Assembly: GCF_902806685.2 (NCBI RefSeq)
Contig: NC_048562.1
Coordinates: forward strand, 5,200,368-5,264,367
Reading direction: 5' to 3'
DNA: 64,000 nucleotides
DNA from: Maniola hyperantus
Taxonomy: Eukaryota; Arthropoda; Insecta; Lepidoptera; Nymphalidae
Shown here: positions 51,666 through 61,319 of the stretch, in pieces
How the letters are laid out: each line of letters begins with the position of its first letter
How positions within the stretch are numbered: position 1 is the first letter of the stretch
Program-made: the position numbers and the translations under genes
Notes under the pieces: model-generated
Told to the model about the DNA's origin: nothing
Database searches by the model: none
What the model saw: the letters and a program-made list of their open reading frames with translations, nothing else

Positions 51666-52105
51666 AAAAAAAAAAACCAGCCAAGTGCGAGTCAGGCTCG
51701 CACACTGAGGGTTCCGTACTACAGTTGTATTTTTTCGACATTTTGCACGATAATTCAAAAACTATGATGCATAAAAATAAATAAAAATCTATTTTAGAAT
51801 GCACAGGTAAAACCCTTTCATACGATACCCCACTTGATATAGTTATCTTACTTTGAATATAGAAAATACTAATTACTAGTTCATGACCACAATTTAATTT
51901 TTTTTGTGTGATCTAACCTTAAATTCACGGTTTTCAGATATTTCCCCTAAAGCCAGCTATAAGATCTACCTACCTGCCGAATTTCATGATTCTAGGTCAA
52001 CGGGAAGTACCCTGTAGGTTTCTTGACAGACAGACAGACAGACAGACAACAAAGTGATCCTATAAGGGTTCCGTTTTTTCCTTTTGAGGTACGGAACCCT
52101 AAAAA
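51666..52105 (+). repeat. Fam1, complete copy
   Basis: AAAAACCAGCCAAGTGCGAG to CCTTTTGAGGTACGGAACCCTAAAAA; GACA run at 52026-52048. Confidence 0.88.
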
Positions 52106-52168
52106 CAATTGATCAGTAACATACGTCGTTAATTGTTATTAATATCACTCATATTGAGGAAATAATCG

Positions 52169-52391
52169 CCGGATACTGTACATACTAACATACAATCTAC
52201 ATACCTAAACAAAGGTAGACATAATAAATAACCAATAACAATTTCTTTTGAAGTAATAAACTCGCGCGTTCTAATAGGATAATTAGACAGTTTACCATAA
52301 CAGAGGTGCGGTAATTGTTGACTCCGATGCGGCAACACTGAGCATTCTATATTCGATGCATGAAATCGATCGCGTTTGAATTTAGAATTGA
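52169..52391. repeat. Local direct duplication, unit 1
   Basis: Repeated at 52551-52757. The core from AACTCGCGCGTTCTAATAGG to GGCAACACTGAGCATTCT (52259-52346) appears identical in both units; flanks differ by small indels. Not related to any other family here. Confidence 0.88.
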
Positions 52392-52550
52392 TAATTATTT
52401 ATCAATTTTCGCACGTACTTTTTAGCAGTTCACTATAATATGTAAACATTTTTTTAAATTTAACTGGTTTTATAGCTCTAAGTTCTTGGATTTTGAGTAT
52501 TTTTTTCTATAATAGGTACTATATTGATACTAAGTAAAATTTATAATAAT

Positions 52551-52757
52551 CGCCGGACTCATGTACCAACAATCTACATCTAAACAAAGGCAGACGTAAT
52601 AAATAACCGTTTCTTTTGAATTCATAAACTCGCGCGTTCTAATAGGATAATTAGACAGTTTACCATAACAGAGGTGCGGTAATTGTTGACTCCGATGCGG
52701 CAACACTGAGCATTCTGTATTCGATGCACGAAATCGATCGCGTTTGAATTTAGAAGT
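52551..52757. repeat. Local direct duplication, unit 2
   Basis: Same orientation as unit 1, offset about 370-380 bp. It shares AGACAGTTTACCATAACAG, GTAATTGTTGACTCCGATGC and CGAAATCGATCGCGTTTG. Confidence 0.88.
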
Positions 52758-52919
52758 GAATATTCTGAATATGATATTTTAGTTTGTTATTTGAACGATA
52801 GGCCCTCGATAGATTATCTAAATGATAAAAGAGCGTGGATTTAACCTGCAGCTCGTTCAAAGCGCAGGACAAATACTTTTTATACATAATATTGTATATC
52901 AAATATTTGAAAAGAGCAA

Positions 52920-53045
52920 CCGCCGAGTTTCTTGCTGGTTCTTCTCGGTGGGAAAGGCATTCCGAACCAGTGGTAGATGCATCCGACGATTCGAAAGTAG
53001 GTACTTGTGAAAGTTTACTTGAATAAAAAATATTTATTGCTATTA
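52920..53045 (+). mobile_element. Short LINE 3' tail
   Basis: CGAGTTTCTTGCTGGTTC, GGAAAGGCATTCCGAACCAG, TGTGAAAGTTTACTTGAATAA, AATATTTATTGCTATTACC. Longest of three copies (26985, 29610). Confidence 0.7.
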
Positions 53046-53402
53046 CCTATTATTATAGCCTTGTAGGTATACCTATAGGTATTTTTTAAGTAGATAAGTC
53101 TAACCTACCGCCCCGACGGGTAAGACAAAGTAAACTTTTCTTATTATAAAATAATTTTTAAATATAATAGAATAGAAATATTAACGTCATAAAATAAAAA
53201 AATATACCTTTAGCTTTTTTTTTTTTTTTTTGAGTAGTTACTAGTTAGATACTTATAGCTACCTGGATACCTTAATGGTTTACTCAAACTACGAAAAATT
53301 TGGGTTTTTTTTTTCAGACAAACATAATAAAAACATACTATAAAACTCCAGATAGGCAAGGCTCATACGATTGTATTTAAAAAAAAGTAAAACGAATTGG
53401 TG

Positions 53403-53505
53403 ACGTATAGAGTCAAAATAGCGAAAATCAAGTTGCTGTCGGCAATCGCAGATCTAGCGTACCTATTATCTACGTCTTGTATTAGTAGAGGTCAGTGATA
53501 AAAGA
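53403..53505. repeat. Dispersed repeat, copy 1
   Basis: AAAATAGCGAAAATCAAG, GTCGGCAATCGCAGATC and TATTAGTAGAGGTCAGTGA match 56398-56480 in the same order. Confidence 0.55.
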
Positions 53506-53589
53506 TCTATAGGTAGCGTACCTATCATTTTCAAAAATAAAACGTTTACAGGCAATAAACCATCTACTTACATAAACCTCCTTACTCTA

Positions 53590-53900
53590 AACACACTAAA
53601 CAGCCAATTAATTATATACGCAATGAGTTGAGCAATACAACAATTAAACATGTAAAATTACGGACAATTTCCAACCAATTAACTCGAAATTTCAATGTTA
53701 ATAATATGAGCGGAAAATTCTCGTTCAAAAACTTGCGGCGAACGAATTTCGTTCGTAAACTGAAACGGGAGAAGGTTTATAATCTACGGTTGCGCGTTTC
53801 CGAACGGACCACACACGTCGCGCGGTGGTTTTTAAAAAAGGAACGCGCCAACCGCGCCGCGTTCGGTACCTCATCATCGGTTCTTTTTTTGAAACTCAGC
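53590..53900. other. Single-copy patch with homeodomain cores and a CpG-rich half
   Basis: The left half has CCAATTAATTATA and CCAATTAACTCG; the right half is CpG-rich (GTTGCGCGTTTCCGAACGG, CACACGTCGCGCGGTGG, CCAACCGCGCCGCGTTCGG). A 91-codon Arg/Lys-rich frame spans it but matches no protein I know. A regulatory element is as likely as a small gene. Confidence 0.35.
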
Positions 53901-54064
53901 TAGGTTTATACATAGATGTATAAAATGGACCGCGCGGAATGTAACGCTAATTTACAGTAATTAGTTACTTTTCTTCAGAAAGAGTTAGGTATGTTGTTGA
54001 TTCCATAGCTTTTGGTCGTCGCAACTAACACTACTAGTAGTCAGTAGTGGTACCTATTGTTATC

Positions 54065-54345
54065 ACGGTTTTTAGGGTTCCGCACCTACCTCAAAAGAAA
54101 AAAACGGAACCGTTATACTTTATAGGATCACTTTGTTTGTCTGCCTGTTTGTCCCTCCGTCCATTCGTCCGTCTGTTCGACCGTCCGTCCGTCTATCTGT
54201 CTGTCTGTTTGTCGTGTCCGTCAAGAAACCTGTAGGTAGGGTAGGTCCTACCCGTTGACCTAGAATCATGTAATTTGGTAGGTTGGTACCTAGGTAGGTA
54301 GGTTATAGCCCACGTACCTAAGGAAAAAAGTCTGAAAACCGTTAA
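54065..54345 (-). repeat. Fam1, partial, with long GTCT/GTCC tract
   Basis: TTAGGGTTCCGCACCTACC, ATAGGATCACTTTGTTTGTC, CCGTCCGTCCGTCTATC, CCCGTTGACCTAGAATC. Confidence 0.75.
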
Positions 54346-55145
54346 GTATGCTTTTTTCACAGTCTACCAAAGAGAAAAGGAAATAGACTTCATTCACCTA
54401 AACTCAAATTTTACCTAATCTTTAGAAAGTAAAATCTAATGTTGCCTATTCACTCTAACTTTACGAAGTTATTTGTGTACATCCCGCGCCGACCAAACTA
54501 ACCATCGATGACTTAAATACATACATACGCCTCCAGTTGAGAAAAAGGCATAAAAAATTTATTATCAAACCAATAATGTTGTTGTGTTCGTATTATTATA
54601 GTGTGGAGTTCTCCCCAGATATAAATTACCCCATTTTATTCCCCCGCTTCTGAAGAAATACCCGACCATATTGTTGGTAGTGTTGCCTTTTTATAGTTTT
54701 TTAAATATCTCTTAAAACCTTTGAAGATTAGTTTGTTATCGGCTGGCAATAAAGTAGGTTGAGGTTGTACCGAAAAACAACGAGTCATTTCCCCTTTGAA
54801 GGGGGAGGTGATATATGCAATATTCATCTATGCCATTGTACAGGACCATTTGGTCCAACTTTCATCCGTTGAGTAACGGCCTAACGAGACATCAAATATA
54901 ATAACAGAAAAAAGTACTTTGTGGGAAACATGTCACATTGGCCGCAGTACCCAATGTAGTTGTGCTTAGGCCTTAGAGCTTCTTTTACATGAAGCCGGGA
55001 ATGAACCAAGTAGCAGCGTAAAATATGTTCATTATAATATGAATGAAAGTTTATGTAGCTTAAAAGTGTGTGTACTAGGTTGGCGTTCGTTGGTGTAGTT
55101 CTGGCTTATTTCTGATCTGAATAGTAGTAAGTACCTACTGCGGAC
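54346..55145. other. Stretch without recognised features
   Basis: A 63-codon minus frame at 54636-54827 and others are unremarkable. No repeat shared with the window. Confidence 0.35.
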
Positions 55146-55149
55146 GGAT

Positions 55150-55345
55150 GTTGAATAACAAACGAGTAGAGGAAGACAAAAGAAAAGGTGGATGTATTGC
55201 GTGAAAAAGGATACGCTTATAAAAAGGGTGAAATTGACGGAGACGGGACGTCACTTCTGCCGCAAAAGTGGGAGGAAGAAGAATACATGTTGTATGTCGA
55301 CCCCACGTAACGTGGGATAAGGTCAAGAACAAGAAGAAGATATGG
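55150..55345 (+). pseudogene. LINE C-terminal tail (KKRWM...TCC type)
   Basis: One frame gives GRQKKRWMYCVKKDTLIKRV, then RKSGRKKNTCCMSTP and a stop at the end of GTAACGTGGGATAA. This W..C...D...(W)..K.TCC..P pattern closes many insect non-LTR ORF2 proteins. Only the last ~55 codons remain. Confidence 0.6.
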
Positions 55346-55350
55346 TACGG

Positions 55351-55575
55351 CCATACGAGTAGATATTATAGACCAGAGGGGAAGCTTCACACTAGCTGAC
55401 GCACACCACGACGTGTCACGGACGCTCCGTCTGCGCCCAGTTCGATGGCAAACGACGGCAAACGGAGCGTCTGTGACACGTCGTGGTGTGCGTGAGCTGT
55501 ACTATGAGTGAGTGAACCTACAGCCAGCCGTTAGTATGAAGCTTCCCCTCTGGTCTATATATCTACTCGTGTGGT
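55351..55575. mobile_element. Foldback element, ~225 bp
   Basis: Outer arms: ATACGAGTAGATATTATAG and ACCAGAGGGGAAGCTTCAC at left, inverted at right (GAAGCTTCCCCTCTGGT, ATATCTACTCGTGT). Inner arms: GCACACCACGACGTGTCAC, then GGACGCTCCGT, inverted as ACGGAGCGTC and GTGACACGTCGTGGTGTGC. The asymmetric piece 55500-55530 has no partner. Confidence 0.82.
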
Positions 55576-55579
55576 ACGG

Positions 55580-56060
55580 TTGCGCGGTATGACTTGCGCT
55601 TAAACCGGATCGTCTATTTGAAGCCTCTATATCTATCTGTAGCGCTAAGCATACTTCTAGATGTGTTGCTCTCAGGAATATAGGTGCTGTTCCTTTTTTA
55701 AATTTGCTTTTTTTTAAATCACAAAGGACTAAGGAGGTCCGTTCGTGGAAGACATCCTTTTCGGTGGGAATTTTCTTGATTGCCCGATAAAGGTGGGTGG
55801 ATTAAAGAAAAACGCCTTTTTAATGGATTGGGTGCGGCGACTTTGTGTAGATTATACTGGCTGTGTCACGCGACTTCGTTTCTAATCTGATTTGTGTGGC
55901 CATTGCCTAGTGGTCTCGAAAAATTAAAAAAAAAAACAGCCACTAGTGGTCGTTTCGTAAAAAAAATAATAGCCTGCCACTGGCGGTGAGTTAAGAAGTT
56001 ATGGTATATCTACTACCGCAAGCCATTTAAATGTTAACTAACTGACTGATTTGTTTGTAA
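55580..56060. other. Stretch without recognised features
   Basis: No gene, RNA or repeat assigned. Confidence 0.35.
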
Positions 56061-56066
56061 TTTACA

Positions 56067-56245
56067 GTAGGCGGCAGAAAGTAATGTGAGTACATCGGAC
56101 TTTAGAATGACGTTTCGGCTTTGTAGAGCGTTGTCTCTGTCACTCATACCTATGTGACGTTTTGCCGGTCTCAACGACAGAGACAATGCTCTACAAATCT
56201 GCTAACTCCTTCTATAGGTTGATGTACATTACTTTCTGCATTTTC
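56067..56245. mobile_element. MITE-G, near complete
   Basis: CAGTAGGCGGCAGAAAGTAATG, TTTGTAGAGCGTTGTCTC, GACGTTTTGCCGGTCTC, AATGCTCTACAAATCTGC, TGATGTACATTACTTTCTGC. Confidence 0.85.
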
Positions 56246-56397
56246 TGCAACGTTTGAGCTGCATACCTAATACCTACGACAGAAAATTGATACTTTCTGT
56301 CAAATGGTCCTCGTGTTGCCACTATGTTGACAGATGTCACATCACTACCATTTAGTTCCGAGTAGGTAAGCTCACACGACGCTTTCTGCTGCTATCA

Positions 56398-56480
56398 GCG
56401 CCAGAATGGCGAAAATTAACCTGCTTCAAAAACAGGTCGGCAATCGCAGGTCCAGCGTGTATTAGTATAGGTCAGTGAAC
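56398..56480. repeat. Dispersed repeat, copy 2
   Basis: Partner of 53403-53505: AGAATGGCGAAAATTAACC, GTCGGCAATCGCAGGTCC, GTATTAGTATAGGTCAGTGA. Confidence 0.55.
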
Positions 56481-56627
56481 TAACCCTACGTACAGTGCGA
56501 CAAGGCTATCTTGGCGCGTGGTGAAAATCGGAACTAACGTTGCCGTCAAGTGTCCCCTTTGTTCTTGTTTGAATATTCTAAGCATTTGTTCTCCAACAGC
56601 GCCCCCTGGCAATGTCTGTATGAAGTA

Positions 56628-56812
56628 CTAGCTAATGCCCGCGACTTCGTCCGCGTGTAATTAGATTTTTTTAAATCCCTTGGGAACTCTTTGATTTCCC
56701 GGGATAAAAAGTAGCCTATGTCACTCTCCAGGTCTTAAACTATACCCATGCAAAAATCACGTTTGCTCCGTTGCGTAAAACAAACACACTTTCGTATATT
56801 TTATAATAAGGG
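56628..56812 (-). mobile_element. Hel-D Helitron-like element
   Basis: CTAGCTAATGCCCGCGACTTCGTCCGCG to TTTCGTATATTTTATAATAAGGG. Preceded by A (minus-strand T), the A|T target. Confidence 0.83.
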
Positions 56813-57084
56813 TAGGTACTGATGAACCTTGTCAACACGTCAAAAAGAAAAAATACTTTTCGTCTCAATAAGAATCAAATAACCAAAACTCTAAGGTCGA
56901 ATTTTTATAAGTTTAGGTACCTATAACACTCAAAGCAAGCGTTTTTTGCCTTTTATTGAAATCCGATGCTAGACAATTACTTTGATGTACCGCTACTTAC
57001 CTATAAAAGCGTATTTGCATTTCAAAGGGTTCGATCACAGATAGGTAGGTACTTAAGTGAATAATGCGATAGTGCGAAACTTTT

Positions 57085-57315
57085 TTTAACCGACTCCAAA
57101 AAGGAGGTGGTTCTCAATTAGTTCCGTTATTTTTTTTTTTATCGATTTTTCGAGTATTCCGAAGCGATTTGCAAATTTTTTTTTTTTTTTTTTAATAAAG
57201 TTAAGAAAGTTTTGCTGGTGAATTGATATTTTAGGTATCAAGCAATGACTAAGTATTTACACTAAAAATATTGAAATAAAAAAATTATTAAAAAAACCGA
57301 CTTCCAAAATCACTA
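57085..57315. repeat. Dispersed repeat with CCGACTCCAAAAAGGAGG
   Basis: TTAACCGACTCCAAAAAGGAGG, GGTTCTCAATTAGTTCCG, poly-T, then AAAAAACCGACTTCCAAAATC. The paired CCGACT(T)CC motifs suggest element ends. Class unknown. Confidence 0.45.
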
Positions 57316-57421
57316 CAAATTAAAAAATAACTTCAGTTTCTACACGTGTATGTATACCTACTATGTACCTACTTATGTATGTAGTCGGGCGAGCATAAGA
57401 AATGAAACTAGAAAACAAAGC

Positions 57422-57508
57422 GTGAAGACTGTGGCGTGTGGAAGTCCCTACATGAGACCTATGTCCAGCAGTGGACGTCTATCGGTTGATGATGATGATG
57501 ATGATGAA
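57422..57508 (+). pseudogene. RTE-type LINE 3' tail
   Basis: GTGGCGTGTGGAAGTCCCTAC, GTCCAGCAGTGGACGTC, GATGATGATGATGATGATG. Confidence 0.72.
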
Positions 57509-57625
57509 TAAATGCGAGCAAAAAGATATATTTCTGTTGTCAGCGTCGCCCGCAAACTGAATTAACATATAAATAGGTGTTTGGAACCACCGAACGTGAT
57601 AACACACGTCCCCGGCTTGTTTCAA

Positions 57626-59027
57626 AGTCAAAGTCAAAGTCAAATGATTTATTCAAAATAGGTAATAAATTACTCTTATTGATTGTCTGGTATAGTGTTA
57701 GATTTGTAAGATAATATAGTGGTGATAATTATAACGCAAACTTAAAACTAAAGCTACGAGGGTTCCAAACGCGCCCAGGTCTGAGAAGAGCCCACAACAA
57801 ACTCAGCCGGGTATTCTTTTTATTATCACCACTTTACAAATTTATTGAAACTTATTAGAACTATCACAAAGTCGTTAAGCAACTCATTCCCAAGCTTGCT
57901 TATCATTTAAATAATCCTTTACATTGTAATAGGATTTTTCAATTAGTTTACGTTTTATGAAAACTTTGAACTTGTTGAGAGACATCTCCAATATGTCTTC
58001 TGGAAGCTTATTATAGAAACGTATGGAATTACGAGCAAATGAATTGCTAACTTTACTGAGCCTAGAGGCGGGAATTACAAGTTTATTTTTATTTCTAGTA
58101 TTTATATTATGACAGTCACTTTTTTTTTTAAATTTATTTATGTTTTTATGTACGTACAGTAAATTTTCAAAAATATATTGATTATGCACTGTCATAATTT
58201 TAACTTCCCTAAATTTAGTTCTCAGCGACTCTCGTGGCCCCATACTGTATATGGCTCGAACAGCCCTTTTCTGCAGCACAAAAATAGAATTAATATCAGC
58301 AGCATTACCCCATAATAATATACCATATGACATAATGCTGTGAAAGTAACTAAAATATACTAGTCTCGCAGTTTCTATGTCTGTCAACTGGCGAATCTTT
58401 TTTACCGCATATGCGGCAGAACTAAGTCTGTTCGATAAGTTATTTATATGAGAGCCCCATTGAAGTTTTGCATCTAACGTTATTCCAAGAAAAATAGCGG
58501 TATCCACTAAATCTAATTCCTCATTATTAAGTTGCACAGTGGTTTTGACCTGCTTAACATTTGGTAAAGTGAATTTAATACACTTTGTCTTTTTCCCGTT
58601 GAGAAGCAGGTTATTAGCTTCGAACCACTGTACTAACTTGGTGAGAGAATTGTTTACTTCATCAAAAGTTGTTAAGTATCGATTGATTTTAAATAAAAGT
58701 GATGTATCATCAGCAAACAAGACTATCCCGTAATTGTCCTTAGCGAGGTAAGGAAGGTCATTGATGTAAATAAGGAACAGAAAAGGTCCTAAGATGGAAC
58801 CTTGTGGCACCCCCATTTTTACAACGGATCCGGGAGATCGCTTTCCATTCACGTCTACCCTTTGTATTCTATCATTTAGGTAAGAACTCATCAATTCCAA
58901 TGCTGCACCCCTAATTCCATAATGGTGCAATTTCGCGACCAATGTTTCATGATCAACGCAGTCGAAAGCCTTGGATAAATCACATAAAACGCCAAGCGCA
59001 TCACGTGATTCCTCCCAGGCTTCAAAT
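57626..59027 (-). mobile_element. CR1/Jockey-like LINE copy 2, 5'-truncated
   Basis: The RT-coding part lies at 57884-59024. The 3' UTR includes AACTTAAAACTAAAGCTACG and ends TTTGAATAAATCATTTGAC followed by TTTGAC repeats at 57626-57642. The 5' break at 59027, just after (minus view) ATTTGAAGCC, is typical of incomplete reverse transcription. Beyond it 59028-59100 is unrelated. Confidence 0.88.
57884..59024 (-). pseudogene. LINE reverse transcriptase, C-terminal ~380 residues, frame open
   Basis: Motifs in order: AWEESRDALGVLCDLSKAF with the catalytic Asp in KAFDCVDH; GVPQGSILGPFLFLIYINDL; FADDTSLLF with the catalytic Asp pair; LLLNGKKTKCIKF; GITLDAKLQWGSHI; WGNAADINSIFVLQKRAVRA; NSIRFYNKLPEDI; SYYNVKDYL. 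It reverse-transcribes LINE RNA at a nicked target. The N-terminal RT, endonuclease and ORF1 are absent, so this copy cannot move alone. The reading frame from 59086 starts in flanking DNA and its first ~20 residues are not LINE. Confidence 0.88.
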
Positions 59028-60264
59028 TGTAAGGGTGGTAAATTGGGCGGAATAGAAATATACCCGGATACGGAATAATCTACCACCTTACAAAGATTAG
59101 AGGAAAAAAAAATAATTTTACTTACTTGATCTATCTACCTAGTAAAGAATAGAAGCTAGCCGTCGACTCCCTTGTAATGTATATGAGGTGTTATAAATGA
59201 AATTTGCTAGATGTTAGGCAAAATTGTTTTTAATGTAACTTTTACCGGGGTCGCTTAATACATAGTGATGGCTAATAATGCTTAGTTATTCTAGCTTAAT
59301 GCCAAGACTTAATTTAGATACATTAGAATGCCTTAGGTAGATAGTACATAAAATCTATGTTTTAAATTTAAGATGCCATTGGCATGGAATAGACAATGAC
59401 ACAGTAAAATTCATAAAATTGTTTCAAAATAAAAGCTCAGTAGTAAAGACAGGGTTCTTACTGTACACATACACTAAGAAGGTTCACTAAACTGTTCCAG
59501 GATACAAACATTTGCTTACTTGTAGGTGCGAAGACTGCAATGTAGCTGGACGGCATCGGCCAAGCTCCCAAAACTCGATTTAACTTGATTCTTCACAACC
59601 GAAATGTTTCATTACAAAGATTTTCACCAAGTCTTATCCATAGAAATTAAGTTGCCAACGTGAATGTGCAAAAGAAATAAATACGGAAAACGAAAGCAAA
59701 AAACGGAAAACCGAAAACTAAAAACGGAAACGCAAACGGAAACCCTGTAACAAAGAAAAACAAGATTATAATTTGTGCTGTGTGAAAATTTCGACACGTG
59801 GAATTTTCCCGATCAAACACAACTCACCTATTGAACTCCTGGCCACCAATGGTTTTCAGGAGTCCACCCACAACCCATTATCCTCATTTATTTGGGAAGG
59901 TAAAATAACTGGAACTGAAAGGGAAATCATGAAATTAGGATTTTCTCTAACCAAACCGCCATTTTGTCGAATCCACATTACTTGATTTTTCACTCACCAT
60001 AATTGATGAAACATTGAAATACGTTAGGATGACTAAATTTATAACTATTGTATTTTCCCAGGCGAAGCCATGGGCGAAAAGGAGTGAGATTTTCCTGGAA
60101 CGAAAAAATTCGTCTTCACATGTTGACTCCAGAAAAATTCTAAATCTCACCAATCGGTGTTGCCAGACGCAACCCGAGTGTGGCCGCTCTCATTTAGTTT
60201 GATCATGAAGCCAATTCATTTTTGAATATTTGCGGAACCTAAGGATATATTATAAGAACCGTTT
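59028..60264. other. Stretch between LINE and LTR element, nothing recognised
   Basis: Includes an A-rich, purine-biased segment with repeated CGGAAA (59680-59755). Frames of 60-70 codons at 59773-60202 match nothing I know. A 13-base imperfect inverted repeat (TTGTAAGGGTGGTA) flanks 59026-59096. Confidence 0.4.
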
Positions 60265-60501
60265 TGTTAATGACTTAACAATAAACAAATGATATTATGG
60301 TTTTATTTAATTATTTTGTTTTATTTTTACGACAATTGACAACGAAGCAAACGCCATCTATTGTGGCTCGAATGAACTCTGAACATCGACCCACGCGTAG
60401 TTCTGCACCTTGATGCTAGGTGGCACCAACATACTTTGAACAAAATTGATTTTTATTAAAAGCGAAACGCTAGTTAGTAGTTCAAAATTTACAACGTCAC
60501 A
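60265..60501 (-). repeat. Probable 3' LTR of the Ty3/gypsy-type element
   Basis: On the minus strand it begins TGTGACGTTG right after the polypurine tract, has AATAAA-type signals (TTTTAATAAAAATC, AAATAAAACC), and may end GTCATTAACA at 60265. The TG...CA boundary at the far side is a guess because the 5' LTR is outside the window. Confidence 0.5.
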
Positions 60502-60515
60502 ATACTTCCCCTCCT
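60502..60515 (-). other. Polypurine tract
   Basis: AGGAGGGGAAGTAT on the minus strand, immediately 5' of the presumed LTR start. It would prime plus-strand DNA synthesis in the retrotransposon. Confidence 0.65.
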
Positions 60516-61319
60516 ACGAAAAGGTTCAACAGGTTGAACCACGCTGCCCTCAGCGTCATCCAACAACTACTAACAATTTGCCTGAAACAAACAAAAAAAA
60601 CACAGAAGTTACGCGTGAACGCACATCTACTACTAACAAGGAAAATTGTCTAACAAAATAAATATACTGAAAACAGTGTAAGGTTTTATACATTATACTT
60701 AACTACACAACCCTAACTTCTAAAAAGAATATATACAAAAAACTTCATGGTGTCTAAGACACTTGAGTGGAAACATCTTGGCATCATTCTTCAGCTGACT
60801 GATAGAATGCGTCTAGGCCTACGGTGGTTCACTCTTTTAAACTACCATCTTAATATTTGTTACTCAACAAATACGGAAAAACTGGTTGTGAACGGGTCCA
60901 TCTGATATGGCAACCGTTCTCTATCCCATTCGGAAAAATAAAACCGAATCAAAATCGGAATATGAGAAAAAAAAACGAAATAACTCTCCTAGAAAATAGA
61001 TCTCGGAACAGAATCGGAAAAATAACAGAAATGATCCATTATCTAGAAGGAAAACGAAAACAAAACACAAAACCCCCCCCTTTTCGTTATCCCCAAAGTA
61101 CGATATTTGCATTTTTACTTTCTCAACCGGTTGGTCTACCACAAGCATTCCAATCATCACATATTCATCCCTACATACATCCACTACATTCCTCCTCAAC
61201 TGAACCATGGTAATGTAACTGTTAACTCAGAACATCACTACACTCATTCAAATTCCTAATTGAATATTGATAACTTAAATATTCAAACAGTTTAGACCAA
61301 ACTAAGTAATGGCAAATAT
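60516..61319 (-). other. Non-coding tail between pol and polypurine tract
   Basis: About 800 bp with no envelope-like frame. The largest minus frame (60921-61208, 95 codons, Phe-rich) has no recognisable motif. The element therefore looks env-less. Confidence 0.5.

Noticed and set aside
53628..53903. 91-codon Arg/Lys-rich frame as a gene
   Set aside because: There is no recognisable domain, and its CpG-rich composition alone can keep a frame open. Listed only as a possible regulatory or coding patch.
5395..54220. GACA/GTCT microsatellite stretches as independent loci
   Set aside because: Nearly all lie at the same internal position of Fam1 copies, so they are part of that element rather than separate microsatellites.
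59026..59096. Short inverted repeat (TTGTAAGGGTGGTA) at the 5' border of LINE copy 2
   Set aside because: It is 13 bases with an indel and one end touches the LINE truncation point. Chance or repair-generated sequence is likely.
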